A stretch of 64,000 bases of DNA from Streptomyces sp. DH41 (GCF_029813785.1 NZ_JARVKY010000018.1:1-64000), one strand, 5' to 3'; positions 34,959 to 43,573 are shown, counted from the stretch's first letter. A program made the numbers and translations. The notes: generated by a model not told the origin, from the sequence alone.

Positions 34959-35543
34959 TCAGGCCGTGGGTGTGGGCCCGGGCGGCAGATGGACGGTCAT
35001 GATCAGATGGCAGGTCTCGTCCCCCGCCCCGCGATAGGTGTGGGGGACGTCGCCGTCGAACGTGGCGGTCTGCTCGGCTGCGACGGGGTGCTCCGCGCCG
35101 TCGACCACCAGGACCATGCGCCCCGTGGTGACGCTGACGGTCTCCACGACACCGGCCTGGTGGGGGTGGCTGGGGTACTCCTCGCCAGGCTCCAGACGCC
35201 ACCGCCACACCTCGACCGGGGCGGGGCCCGACGTCGTCAGCATGAGCCGGGCCTCACTGCCCCGCTCGCCCGCCCACAGCGGCATCACGGCGCCGGCCGA
35301 GACCACGCGGACGCGCCCTTCGGCCGGACCGTCCATCAGCGCGGAGACCGAGACGCCGAGCGTGTCGGCCAGCCTGACCAGGGTCGCGAAGTTCGGATTG
35401 CCCTGCGCCTTCTCCAGACCGACCAGGGCGCCCTTGCTGACCTTGGCCCGGCGGCCGAGCTCGTCCAGGGACAGACCGGCGCGCGTGCGAGCCGAGCGGA
35501 CGTTGTGCGCGAGCGTGCGCAGAGCCACCTCTGTCTCGGTCAC
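34959..35543 (-). CDS. XRE regulator with cupin domain
   Basis: 194 residues. HTH at about 10-68 (ALRTLAHNVRSARTRAGLSLDELGRRAKVSKGALVGLEKAQGNPNFATLVRLADTLG), then a small cupin (WRLEPGEEYPSHPHQAGVVETVSVTTGRMVLVV with metal-type histidines). In Streptomyces such genes usually sit divergent from a DMT/EamA efflux gene. Here that gene survives only as a remnant (35662-35905). The gene itself looks intact; GTG 35543. Confidence 0.9.
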   Translation of the reverse strand: MTETEVALRTLAHNVRSARTRAGLSLDELGRRAKVSKGALVGLEKAQGNPNFATLVRLADTLGVSVSALMDGPAEGRVRVVSAGAVMPLWAGERGSEARLMLTTSGPAPVEVWRWRLEPGEEYPSHPHQAGVVETVSVTTGRMVLVVDGAEHPVAAEQTATFDGDVPHTYRGAGDETCHLIMTVHLPPGPTPTA

Positions 35544-35661
35544 CTGGTCGCCATCCCATCGGTCGGTCAGTGGAAAGTGCCACTCGGTCGTTCGGTTGAC
35601 AGAGTGCGGTCGTTCCGTTGTACGGTCTAGTCGTTCTACTGTAATCGTAAAGGATCGTCCC

Positions 35662-35905
35662 GTGACAGCTCCGCTGCCGGCCCTTGGCAGCTCGCCGGCC
35701 TGCGGATGCGTCTGCTTCCTCGGCGGCCCGGGCGCCGCTCGCCGCGAACGCCGGTGACCTCGCCGTCGTCGCCGTGATCACTGCCCTGAAATCCGGCCGG
35801 CACGGTCCTGCGCGACCGCGGCGTGCTCGCCGACCGAGTCCACAGGGGGCAGCGCGTCGGCCTGGGCGCAGCCGCGTTCGCTGCCAGCCACCTTCGCCTT
35901 CGCCT
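35662..35905 (+). pseudogene. remnant of an EamA/DMT transporter gene
   Basis: GTG 35662, with AAAGGA seven bases upstream, opens a frame VTAPLPAL that soon ends at 35757. From about 35738, another frame reads PLAANAGDLAVVAVITAL. A +1 shift near 35789 restores NPAGTVL, then RGVLADRVHRGQRVGLGAAAFA. Joined, these match the conserved C-terminal end of EamA-type transporters (AGDLAVVAVI..LYPAVTVLLARGVL..R). About 200 residues of the middle are gone. TTGACA at 35596 may be the old promoter. Position opposite an XRE-cupin regulator supports the identity. Confidence 0.7.
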
Positions 35906-35935
35906 GACCGCCCCGCGCACTTCAAGGAGCCCCGC

Positions 35936-36583
35936 ATGTTCATCCAGCCCTGGGACGCGGCCCTGGACGAGGCCGAATGGCAGACCTGGATCGCCGACGG
36001 TCACGACTTCGGGCTGCTCAGCGTCAACGGCCTGTCCGGCCACGCGCCCACCACCGTGCCCACCCACTTCGTCCCGGACGGCGACGAGCTGCTGATCCAT
36101 CTGGCCCGGCCGAATCCGGTCTGGGGGCCGATCGAGTACGACCCGAACGTGACGTTCACAGTGATCGGCGACTACGCCTTCGTCCCCGGTCCCTGGCGCG
36201 CCAAGCCCGGCACGCCGCCCACCGAAGGCGTGCCCACCAGCTACTACGCCGCCGTCCAGTTCGTCTGCCGGGCCCGCATCGTCGATGATCCGGAAGCCAA
36301 GGCCGAGCTACTGCGCCGACAGATGGCCCACTTCCAGCCCGACGGCGACCACGCCCCCGTCGAGGCCGGTCAGGCGCCGTACGGGCGGATGCTGCCCGGA
36401 ATCCGAGGTCTGAAGCTGACGGTGACGGAGGTCCGGGCCAAGTTCAAGTACGACGACCACAAGCCCGTAGAGCACCGTGCCACCGTCGCCGACCGTCTTA
36501 CCGACCGCAAGCAGGCCCTCGACGAGCCCACGGCCCGCCAGCAGCGGCGCCGCCTGGACCGCATCGGCCCCTGGAAAGCCTGA
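35936..36583 (+). CDS. PaiB-like FMN-binding protein
   Basis: 215 residues of the FMN_bind_2 family. Landmarks: FIQPWDAALDEAEWQTWI, LLSVNGLSGHAPTTVPTHFVPDGDELLIHLARPNPVW (split-barrel core) and KLTVTEVRAKFKYDDHKP near residue 165, ending RRLDRIGPWK. PaiB-type proteins were named as negative regulators, but a flavin-linked role is equally possible. AAGGAG precedes ATG 35936. It may now be read from the old transporter promoter. Confidence 0.88.
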   Translation: MFIQPWDAALDEAEWQTWIADGHDFGLLSVNGLSGHAPTTVPTHFVPDGDELLIHLARPNPVWGPIEYDPNVTFTVIGDYAFVPGPWRAKPGTPPTEGVPTSYYAAVQFVCRARIVDDPEAKAELLRRQMAHFQPDGDHAPVEAGQAPYGRMLPGIRGLKLTVTEVRAKFKYDDHKPVEHRATVADRLTDRKQALDEPTARQQRRRLDRIGPWKA

Positions 36584-36623
36584 CCCCGCCACCCCGCCAC
36601 CCCGCCACCCCGCAAACCGCCAC

Positions 36624-36689
36624 CCGCAGCCCACAGTCCGCCCGCCCGCAGCCCACAGTCCGCCCGCCCGCAGCCCACAGTCCGCCCGC
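36624..36689 (+). repeat. three tandem 22-base repeats
   Basis: Three exact copies of a 22-base unit starting CCGCAGCCCACAGTCC, plus a partial fourth, in the 149-base gap between the PaiB-like and B3/B4 genes. Confidence 0.9.
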
Positions 36690-36732
36690 CCGCAGCCCGT
36701 CACCCCGCCCCACATCGGAACGGAGCCCACCC

Positions 36733-37440
36733 ATGACCGCCTTCCGCCTCGCCCTCGACGTCGCCCACGCCTTCCCCGACACTCTCATCGCCGTGGTCAC
36801 CGCCGACGGGCTGCGCGGCCACGAGCCCTGGCCCGGCAGCGCCGCCGCGCTCGACGAGCTCGAGCAGCGGCTGGCCGCCGGCGCCTGGGCCCCCGCCGAC
36901 GAGAGCGACCCGAGGATCGAGGCGTGGCACACCGCCTACCGCGCCTTCGGCACCAACCCGCGCCGCATTCGCCCCAGCGTCGACGCGCTCGGCCGCCGCA
37001 TGGCCAAGAAGGGCAGCCTGCCGCGCATCAACCCGGCCGTCGACACCTACAACGCTGTCTCCGTCCACCACGGCCTGCCCGCAGGAGCCTTCGACCTCGA
37101 CCACGTCACCGGCGCCGTGGACATCAGGTACGCGGACGGCACCGAGGAGTTCACCCCGCTCGGCGAACCCGGCACCACCGAGAACCCCAAACCCGGCGAG
37201 GTCGTCTACACCGACGCCACCGGCGTGCTGACCCGCCACTGGAACCACCGTGACGCCCACCGCACCCGCGTCACCGAAGACTCCACCCGCGTCGCCTTCG
37301 TCCTCGAAACCCTCCAGGCCACCCGTGACGGCCACCTCCTCAAGACCGCCGCCGAGGAACTGACCGGCCTGTTGTCGCCGCACTCCACGCGGACGCGCAC
37401 GTACCACCTCAGCCCGGAGCAGCCGGAAGTCACTGTGTGA
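36733..37440 (+). CDS. B3/B4 domain protein (phenylalanyl-tRNA synthetase beta-like)
   Basis: 235 residues. The B3/B4 fold is recognisable in EAWHTAYRAFGTNPRRIRPSVDALGRRM, LPRINPAVDTYNAVSVHHGLPAGAFDLDHVTG (about 92-125) and a closing catalytic-like region with NPKPGEVVYTDATGVLTRHWNHRD. Stand-alone B3/B4 proteins are suspected trans-editing factors that remove misacylated amino acids; not proven for this one. A tandem-repeat gap separates it from the PaiB-like gene, so it is likely in the same transcript. Confidence 0.87.
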   Translation: MTAFRLALDVAHAFPDTLIAVVTADGLRGHEPWPGSAAALDELEQRLAAGAWAPADESDPRIEAWHTAYRAFGTNPRRIRPSVDALGRRMAKKGSLPRINPAVDTYNAVSVHHGLPAGAFDLDHVTGAVDIRYADGTEEFTPLGEPGTTENPKPGEVVYTDATGVLTRHWNHRDAHRTRVTEDSTRVAFVLETLQATRDGHLLKTAAEELTGLLSPHSTRTRTYHLSPEQPEVTV

Positions 37441-37522
37441 GCTCGTCGGCCACCCAAGGCGCCCGAGGAACCAGAGCTAGGCTCGTGCCCGAACACGGTC
37501 ACCGACGAGGGGGTTCCGAGGC

Positions 37523-38065
37523 ATGGACGGAAGAGTGACGGCGGTCAGCAGCAACGGGGAGTACTCGTTCACCAAGCCGAACCGGGACAGCGTCAGATTG
37601 CTCGCCGGGCTCGGTGTGGAAGGGGACGTGCACGCCGGTGTGACGGTCAAGCACCGCTCGCGCGTCGCGCAGGACCCCACCCAGCCGAACCTGCGCCAGG
37701 TCCACCTCATCCACGAAGAGCTCTTCGCCGAGGTCGGCGAAGAAGGCTTCGAAGTGGCGCCCGGCGAACTCGGCGAGAACATCACCACCCGTGGCATCGA
37801 CCTGCTCGGCCTTCCGGTCGGCACACTCCTGCGCATCGGCGACTCCGCGGTCCTGGAAGTCACCGGCCTCCGCAATCCCTGCCTGCAGATCGACAACTTC
37901 CAGGCCGGGCTGCTGAAGCAGGTCGTCGGCCGCGACGAGGCCGGGAACACCGTACGCAAGGCCGGAGTCATGAGCGTCGTGAGGGAGGGCGGTGTGGTGC
38001 GCCCCGGCGACCCCGTCCGAACCGAACTCCCCAGCGGCCCGCACCGCCCCCTGGACCGGATCTGA
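37523..38065 (+). CDS. MOSC domain protein
   Basis: 180 residues. MOSC signatures: GRVTAVSSNGEYSFTKP, GVEGDVHAGVTVKHRSRVAQDPTQPNLRQVHLIHEELF (about 32-70), VAPGELGENITTRGIDLLGLPVGTLLRIG (about 78-108) and GLRNPCLQIDNF with the conserved cysteine (about 120). MOSC proteins handle molybdenum cofactor sulfur chemistry or related small-molecule adducts. Last chromosomal gene before the integrated element. Confidence 0.93.
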   Translation: MDGRVTAVSSNGEYSFTKPNRDSVRLLAGLGVEGDVHAGVTVKHRSRVAQDPTQPNLRQVHLIHEELFAEVGEEGFEVAPGELGENITTRGIDLLGLPVGTLLRIGDSAVLEVTGLRNPCLQIDNFQAGLLKQVVGRDEAGNTVRKAGVMSVVREGGVVRPGDPVRTELPSGPHRPLDRI

Positions 38066-38190
38066 CCAGCTCGCCGAACAGTCCGTGACATGACGACGGC
38101 CACACGGGTTCGCGAGGTGTGAGGCCCAGACAGACCCGCACCCTCCCGGGCCCGGCCACCAATCGGCTCCCAAAAGACCCCAGAAACCAC

Positions 38191-38227
38191 TCAGGGGCCC
38201 GACCCGCTAAGCGGATCAGGCCCCTGA
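38191..38227 (+). terminator. terminator after the MOSC gene
   Basis: TCAGGGGCC (38191-38199) and GGCCCCTGA (38219-38227) with a further CCGCT/AGCGG pairing inside. It ends ten bases before the 48-base att repeat. Confidence 0.65.
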
Positions 38228-38236
38228 CCTGGTGTC

Positions 38237-38284
38237 TCACTGTCGGGGTGGCGGGATTTGAACCCACGACCTCTTCGTCCCGAA
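38237..38284. repeat. attL
   Basis: Left 48-base att core, identical to 51506-51553. It duplicates the tRNA-Pro 3' half (anticodon loop to 3' end plus six flanking bases). Sequence beyond 38284 is not tRNA, so this copy is not a functional tRNA gene. Confidence 0.93.
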
Positions 38285-38382
38285 GCAACTTGGGCGAGAG
38301 CGCGACCTTGGGCTGGTGTGTCCCTCACCTGGTGCGATGCTCCACGAGCGTGCGTGGTTGTCCGCCGCTGTCCGTCGGCGTT

Positions 38383-38403
38383 GTCACGCAGTTAGACACG
38401 CAC
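38383..38403 (+). repeat. possible left integrase arm site
   Basis: GTCACGCAGTTAGACACGCAC; the same 21 bases with one change (A for T) occur at 51435-51455 in direct orientation, near the other end. Terminal repeats placed just inside both att sites suggest arm-type binding sites for Int or Xis. Confidence 0.55.
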
Positions 38404-38424
38404 CCAGCAGGCGCTACGCGAGCT

Positions 38425-38757
38425 TCAGTCGCCCGCGAACCACAGGTAACTGCCGGAAGTGGCTGCGCACTCACCCAGCATCCTCGCGAGGTCGTCCAAT
38501 GCGGCGAGCTGACGCTCGTCACTGCATCTCTGCTTCAGATCGCCAATCTCACGGACGGCGGCTGCAGCCTCCTGCTCGTTCATCAACGTGTCCCCGTACA
38601 GATCGACGGCAGTGAGCCTCCCGGGTACGCCGAGGAGCTCAAGCGAGCCGAGCGCATCGGCCAGAGCGTCGCCATGCCCGTAGGAAGTCTGCAATAGCGT
38701 CGCGCGCCAGTTCTTGCGCGCCGGCCGTGATGAGTGCAGCTCCAGATCAATCCCCAT
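38425..38757 (-). CDS. hypothetical protein at the left end of the AICE
   Basis: 110 residues from ATG 38757: MGIDLELHSSRPARKNWRATLLQ. Soluble, mostly helical, with a C-terminal GSYLWFAGD. It is divergent from the DUF262/AlbA_2 cargo gene with a 629-base gap. No family recognised. Codon use is less GC-biased than core genes but credible. Could be a cargo accessory gene; no evidence links it functionally. Confidence 0.6.
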   Translation of the reverse strand: MGIDLELHSSRPARKNWRATLLQTSYGHGDALADALGSLELLGVPGRLTAVDLYGDTLMNEQEAAAAVREIGDLKQRCSDERQLAALDDLARMLGECAATSGSYLWFAGD

Positions 38758-39386
38758 GCCTCATGATGCACACGCTGTGCTGTTGGACAGCTGCTCGTGA
38801 CCTGCGCGGCCACACGTGGTCAAGGCCCGCCGCTCACAAGTGTCTTCTTGCCCTGGGTCTTGCCGGGGATCTTGGTGAGCTGGGTCCTTGCTGCTCAGAG
38901 TCGGTGGGTCCGTGCGCCTGGTGGTCGTCGTTGGTCGTCATTGGCCACTGTCGAGCGGCCTCGGACGGCCCAGGGACGGCCCAGCTTTGGCGCACTCTGC
39001 TGACGGCCGGCACTTCGATATGACCCATCTGAACCTCAGCCGACGACAGTCAGCCACGATGGCGGGTGCGCCAACCGACCACGCACGCGTATGCCTCGCC
39101 GCACCCCCATCGGTCTCAGCCACGCTGCCGCTCCCGTCGGCCACAGTAAGCCCGGGCGGCGAGCCCGCATTGGTGCTGCCTGAGCCCTCAACTCGGGTTC
39201 TTCCGGCGCGGAAACGCTGCTGAGCTGTGGTGGAGGGGCATCAGCCCGTTGAGAGCCGTCGAGTGGTTCCCCGTGGTTTCCCTACGATCTTTGATTGAGG
39301 TCGGCAGACAGTACGCAGGCGCGCGCCGCCAGCTCAGTTCCGTGATGCACGGTACCAACCCCAATCACGTCGACTACGGTGAACGC
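38758..39386. other. gap: upstream region of the cargo gene
   Basis: 629 bases with no supportable gene; ORFs in it are short and lack domain content. GC content falls steadily from left to right, marking the joint between AICE backbone and cargo. The cargo frame is open upstream to 39249, so an N-terminal extension of up to 46 residues cannot be excluded. Confidence 0.5.
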
Positions 39387-41171
39387 ATGCAGAGTTCAGA
39401 GCTATCCGTCCAAGGTCAGAACCTCCACCAGCTCTACAACCAGTACTACAAGAACAAACTCCTTGTCGACCGTCGCTATCAGCGAAAGCTCGTCTGGACG
39501 CGCGACGAAAAGGAAAAGCTCATCGACTCCGCGGTCAACAAGCTGCCGATCCCTCTAATCCTCCTAGCCCAGCGAAGGAAGGGAGGGGCGGAAATCCTTG
39601 AGCTAATCGATGGACTTCAGCGTCTCGAAGCATTTTTCTCCTTCATGGAGAACAAATATGCTTATAAAGGTGAATACTTCGACTTGGCCACAACGGGTGA
39701 CACCTTGGCTAAGTTGCACTCTGGCGAGCTTAGTCAAAAGGAACCCGTGATGTCGCGTGAGACATCCTTGGAGATAGCCAACTATCAAATCCCCGTCTCG
39801 ATTTATCGCGATGCGGCAACCTCGTCGATCGACGAGGTGTTCCGGCGAATTAATAGTGGCGGGAGACGCCTGAGCCTGCATGAGATTCGGCAGGCAGGTG
39901 TAACGGGGCCGCTGTCAGATGTAGTGCGACGCACTAGCGCCACCATTAGGGGCGACGGAACTTTCGCCGAGGCTTTGACCCTCAGCGAGATGGAAAAGCT
40001 CTCCATCTCACGGAGGGATCTTGAATACGGCCTAGACCTAGACCGAATCTTTTGGACGCGGCACAACATTATTGGCGCAGATGACATTCGCTCATCCGGT
40101 GACGAGGAGATGGTTTTGGACCTTGTTCTCGACGCCATCCTTACCCCCTGGCCTACAAGCGGGTGGCAGAATCGAGATGTGGCATACGGCTTGCCGCGAA
40201 AAATCAAGTCGGCTTCTCCAGATGAAGTTAACGCAGCCATTGTGGCTATCGGTGTCGAAAACTTGCAACAACGCATCGTGGCAGTGATCGAGCTTCTGGA
40301 TGAAGCCATGCGCGACCACGGCCCTCTCGGTCGCCATATGGTCCACCTGGAGACCTACGAGAAGGGCACGCGCCGGCAGTTTCAGGCAGTCTTTTCTGTC
40401 ATCTACGAACTCACCTTCATCGACGAGATGCAGCCTCTCTCAATGGAGGCTATTCGCAACGTCTTGGACAACTTCTGGGGGCGCGACCTTGCCATTCCAA
40501 CCGGAGGGAGCGCATGGGGTAAGGATGAGAAGGCCAAACTCTATCCGCAAGTAAAGCGGCGCATCAAAAAGGCCTTCTTTAAACCCGAGCCTAAAACCAT
40601 CACCAAGCAGCTCAATGCGCGCCTTCTGGTCGAAAGTTACCTGCAGGGCCCGGTTAACGAGGATCCCCTCGTCGAGCTCAAGCAAGGATTCTGCGTACTC
40701 TCGAACCCGCCCACCGAGAATACGGATCTATTTGACGAAGTAATGCAGACCGCAGTCGGCATGGCAAACTGGAGCCGCGATGCAACCGGCCTCATCCTGA
40801 TCGGGGTCGCAGACAAACCATCTGCGGCACATCGATCGACAGAACTCTTCGGCGTAACTCCAGTTGAAATTCACGGGCAGTACGTAGTGGGGACCGAGGA
40901 GCAGATCTCCCACTTGGGTCACGGCATCGATTCCTGGTGGCTCAAATGGCAGGAAAAAATTAAGTCAGCCCCAGTGGACTCTGACTTCTCGGCCGACCTC
41001 GTGCACAGCTTTAGCCCTCTCGTCTGTGATGGAAAAGTCCTTTGGATTATGAAGCCCCGATCACTCGGCAAGCCCATTTCGTACAAGAACAGGTTTTTCG
41101 TGAGGGTCGGCGCCTCAACGCATGAAATGGAAACTGATGAGTTCCTCTCTCACATCTCTCGAAACTTCTAA
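39387..41171 (+). CDS. DUF262 protein with C-terminal AlbA_2/Schlafen-like domain
   Basis: 594 residues from ATG 39387. The DUF262 (ParB/sulfiredoxin-like) half shows RRYQRKLVW (29-37), ELIDGLQRLEAF (72-83; Gln-Arg of the usual DGQQR kept, first Gln changed to Leu) and VFRRINSGGRRLSLHE (151-166). A helical middle follows. From about 415, an AlbA_2-like region has VELKQGF (429-435) and QTAVGMANWSRDATGLILIGVAD, then a strand-rich end. DUF262 is the N-terminal domain of GmrSD-type restriction proteins, and AlbA_2 occurs in Schlafen RNases. Composition is far below the rest (two sampled 60-base lines count 47% and 57% GC), indicating recent import. Probably an anti-phage cargo; untested. Confidence 0.83.
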   Translation: MQSSELSVQGQNLHQLYNQYYKNKLLVDRRYQRKLVWTRDEKEKLIDSAVNKLPIPLILLAQRRKGGAEILELIDGLQRLEAFFSFMENKYAYKGEYFDLATTGDTLAKLHSGELSQKEPVMSRETSLEIANYQIPVSIYRDAATSSIDEVFRRINSGGRRLSLHEIRQAGVTGPLSDVVRRTSATIRGDGTFAEALTLSEMEKLSISRRDLEYGLDLDRIFWTRHNIIGADDIRSSGDEEMVLDLVLDAILTPWPTSGWQNRDVAYGLPRKIKSASPDEVNAAIVAIGVENLQQRIVAVIELLDEAMRDHGPLGRHMVHLETYEKGTRRQFQAVFSVIYELTFIDEMQPLSMEAIRNVLDNFWGRDLAIPTGGSAWGKDEKAKLYPQVKRRIKKAFFKPEPKTITKQLNARLLVESYLQGPVNEDPLVELKQGFCVLSNPPTENTDLFDEVMQTAVGMANWSRDATGLILIGVADKPSAAHRSTELFGVTPVEIHGQYVVGTEEQISHLGHGIDSWWLKWQEKIKSAPVDSDFSADLVHSFSPLVCDGKVLWIMKPRSLGKPISYKNRFFVRVGASTHEMETDEFLSHISRNF

Positions 41172-41556
41172 CTCAACACGTTGCGGGGGGCGTCTATAGG
41201 TTGCACTGTTACCTCGGATCCGAGACCCGAAATGTTGGTGGAGCGGCTTTTCTGCGAGTGATCACGGACCCGTAGGCTCCAGTGCGTCAGGCAGTCTTTG
41301 GACTTGCCCGGTGAGGGGCACGACATTGGGGCCATGATCTTCGAGGCTCGTGCCAGAGTGACTGCTCATATCCGTGGATCCGTCCGTCCCAACCGCGGCG
41401 TATCCGTTGTGCGGCAAGCGGCTGATCGCTGTACGCGTGGCGCGGGCGCCGGCCGGGCTGGAGCGGGGCGGAGACAGGAGCGCAGGCCCGGCCGGGGGCC
41501 GGGCCGCGCGCGGTGAGCGGAGCGAGCCGCCTTGAACCAGTATAGAAAGTTGTAAC
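41172..41556. other. gap: end of cargo, return to high GC
   Basis: 385 bases between the cargo gene and the DUF1152 gene. The first 100 bases are still AT-richer. From 41430 a GC-rich stretch contains GGCCCGGCC/GGCCGGGCC inverted arms (41481-41506), a likely terminator. A 72-codon ORF at 41298 is not convincing. Confidence 0.5.
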
Positions 41557-42651
41557 TCAGGTGGCGTCTGGGATGCGCCAGAGTGGAGTTGCGTACTGCT
41601 CCGGGTGGCTGGAAAGCAGGAGTTGGCGCAGGTCGCTGCGCTGAGAGCCGTTGAGGTTCAGGACCTCGGTGAGGTGGCGGAACGTTGTGTGCGTGACGCC
41701 GCGGGCGTGGGCCTCCGACTCGAACTGGGCGAGTTGGCGCAGCACTGCTTCCGTGTCGAGTGCCACCGGCGGCTGGTCCTTCAACCACGTGGCCTTGTTG
41801 CGCTCGTAGACGATCTCGGAGAAGCCGCAGATCTCGCGGCTGTGGGCCTCTACCTCATCCAAGGTCGTCGTCACCATGATGGCTCGGGCCAGAGCGTTGT
41901 GGCTCAGAGCCTTGTCCAGGTCGACTTCGTGTAGCTGTGGGCTGGCTTCCGTGAGCGGTACAGGCAGGCCGGCGTCGCGTACCTCGCAGATGCCGCGGAC
42001 TCCGCGGGCCGTCGCCGCGAGCATGCCCGTGGCTTCGGAGGGGTGCCATTCCAGGACGCTGCTGATCGGGGCTACGTCCTCCGCCGTGAAGGTGTGGACG
42101 ACGGGGCCCAGGAGCGAGCGAAGGTCGTCTGCCGACAGTTCGCCGTCCAGGCCGGGGCCCGCGACCAGGAGTCGGACAGGTGCGTCTACGCGGCAGCACG
42201 CTGCAAGGGTCAGTGCGTCGGCGAGTGGGCTCTTGAGGGTCGGTTCGTCGCCGCGGGCGAGGATGTCTCCGCCGACGTCCAGGAGGTCGATCGACTCCGG
42301 CGTCAGGTGGGCGATCAGCTCCTCCAGCTGGTTCGTCACGCCTTCGACTCCGTGCTGCGGGTCGAGAAGGGCGAACGTCTGGGGAAGCTCGGATGCGAGG
42401 CGGGGCAGAGTAGACCCTGCGGGAGCGATCGGGCGGGCCGTCGCCGGCACTGACCGGACGGACCGGGTGACGGTTTCGAGACCGGTGAAGTCGTGTGCGC
42501 TGCGGGGGCCCGGTACCGGGTCGACCAAGAGACGGTCCCACGCGTAGGTGAGGATCACCGCCTGGTCCTCGTCGCCGTACTGGGCGGCGTGAAGCATTGC
42601 GGCGGCGACTGCGTCGCCCCCTCCTCCTGCTGCGACGATCAACCGCGTCAT
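41557..42651 (-). CDS. DUF1152 domain protein
   Basis: 364 residues from ATG 42651: TRLIVAAGGGGDAVAAAMLHAA, the glycine-rich DUF1152 opening, then LTYAWDRLLVDPVPGP, IDLLDVGGDILARGDEPTLKSPLADALTLAACC (about 140-172) and LLVAGPGLDGEL. The glycine loop suggests nucleotide or sugar-nucleotide binding; function unknown. No Shine-Dalgarno sequence is seen, and the message may be leaderless or nearly so. It is divergent from the GntR gene, with GTGGC/GCCAC operators between them. Confidence 0.82.
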   Translation of the reverse strand: MTRLIVAAGGGGDAVAAAMLHAAQYGDEDQAVILTYAWDRLLVDPVPGPRSAHDFTGLETVTRSVRSVPATARPIAPAGSTLPRLASELPQTFALLDPQHGVEGVTNQLEELIAHLTPESIDLLDVGGDILARGDEPTLKSPLADALTLAACCRVDAPVRLLVAGPGLDGELSADDLRSLLGPVVHTFTAEDVAPISSVLEWHPSEATGMLAATARGVRGICEVRDAGLPVPLTEASPQLHEVDLDKALSHNALARAIMVTTTLDEVEAHSREICGFSEIVYERNKATWLKDQPPVALDTEAVLRQLAQFESEAHARGVTHTTFRHLTEVLNLNGSQRSDLRQLLLSSHPEQYATPLWRIPDAT

Positions 42652-42677
42652 GTGGTCAACATTACGGGTTCTGGTAT

Positions 42678-42716
42678 TAGCCACTCACTCTATAGTGGCT
42701 AGAGGCCATAGCCACT
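42678..42716. promoter_or_regulatory. GTGGC operator cluster between DUF1152 and GntR genes
   Basis: TAGCCACT (42678-42685), AGTGGCTA (42694-42701) and TAGCCACT (42709-42716) form overlapping inverted repeats, with TATAGT (42691-42696) as a possible -10 inside. The same half-site recurs before the gene at 43574. Confidence 0.75.
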
Positions 42717-42732
42717 TGGACGAGGAGGAGTC

Positions 42733-43473
42733 GTGCCGCAGATCGAGGAGGCGCAACCGAAGTATCTCCAGATCGCTCACCACATCCGCGATCAGATCCT
42801 TCGGGGCGACCTACGAGCGGGTGACGAGGTGCCGTCGGAACGGCAGTTGGCCGCTGACTGGAAGGTTTCCCGCCCGACCGCGGCCCGCGCCCTGGAGGCG
42901 CTGAGTCATCAGGGGCTCGTCGAGAAGCGGCAAGGTTCGGGTACGTACGTGCGGAGTCTGGAAGTCAACAGGCGTGCACGGGAGTTGTACGGCCGGGCTC
43001 GTCAGACCGGGAAGATCTACACGCCTGGTGAGTACGCGGTGATCACCTCGGCGGGCTGGATGGACGCCCCGGATCACGTTGCTGAGGCTCTCGGGTTGGT
43101 GAAGGACCGCCGGGCCGTGCATCGCCGGCGCGTGACCAACAACCAGGATGGCCCCATCACGTTGTCGACCTCGTGGTTCGCGCCCGATGTCGGTCAGCGC
43201 GCGCCCAAGCTCACGGATCCTGGGCGGATTCAGGAGGGGACCCTGATGTACGTCGAGAACACGACGGGACGGCAGGGGAGTTACGCCGAGGACCGGATGT
43301 GCGCCCGGGGTGCCACCGACGAAGAGGCCGCCGACCTGAATCTCGAACCGGGCTCCGCCGTGCTGGTCGTTCACCATGTCGTCTACGACATGCAGGACCG
43401 GCCGTTGGAGTTCGCCGAGGCCACGTACCCGCCGCGCCGTTGGGCGTTCGAGCAGGGCTACCCGCTGACGTGA
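42733..43473 (+). CDS. GntR/HutC-type repressor with UTRA domain
   Basis: 246 residues. Winged HTH at about 10-75 (KYLQIAHHIRDQILRGDLRAGDEVPSERQLAADWKVSRPTAARALEALSHQGLVEKRQGSGTYV), then a UTRA ligand domain (from about residue 95; GSYAEDRMCARGATDEEAADLNLEPGSAVLVVHHVVYDMQDRPLEFAEATYP). GTG 42733 has GAGGAGGAG upstream. It should bind the AGTGGC-type sites on both sides and so control the DUF1152 gene, itself, and the 43574/43754 genes. Confidence 0.92.
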   Translation: MPQIEEAQPKYLQIAHHIRDQILRGDLRAGDEVPSERQLAADWKVSRPTAARALEALSHQGLVEKRQGSGTYVRSLEVNRRARELYGRARQTGKIYTPGEYAVITSAGWMDAPDHVAEALGLVKDRRAVHRRRVTNNQDGPITLSTSWFAPDVGQRAPKLTDPGRIQEGTLMYVENTTGRQGSYAEDRMCARGATDEEAADLNLEPGSAVLVVHHVVYDMQDRPLEFAEATYPPRRWAFEQGYPLT

Positions 43474-43514
43474 CCTGACTGATAGTCAGTTGCGCGAACC
43501 GCTTGCGCGCCACA

Positions 43515-43560
43515 AGTGGCCAATGCCACTATCCAGTAAGTGGCTAAGGCCACTTACTGG
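43515..43560. promoter_or_regulatory. double operator before the zinc finger/ATPase pair
   Basis: AGTGGC-CAAT-GCCACT (43515-43530) is followed by a 12-base inverted repeat CCAGTAAGTGGC/GCCACTTACTGG (43533-43544, 43549-43560) around TAAG. Half-sites match those at 42678-42716. Confidence 0.8.
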
Positions 43561-43573
43561 AAGGGGGCACGGC

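Noticed and set aside
38237..38284. A second tRNA-Pro gene at the left end
   Set aside because: Only the 3' half is present; sequence past 38284 cannot form the acceptor, D or anticodon stems.
41298..41516. 72-codon ORF between cargo and DUF1152 genes
   Set aside because: No ribosome binding site and an Arg/Gly-rich end read from a GC-rich inverted repeat.
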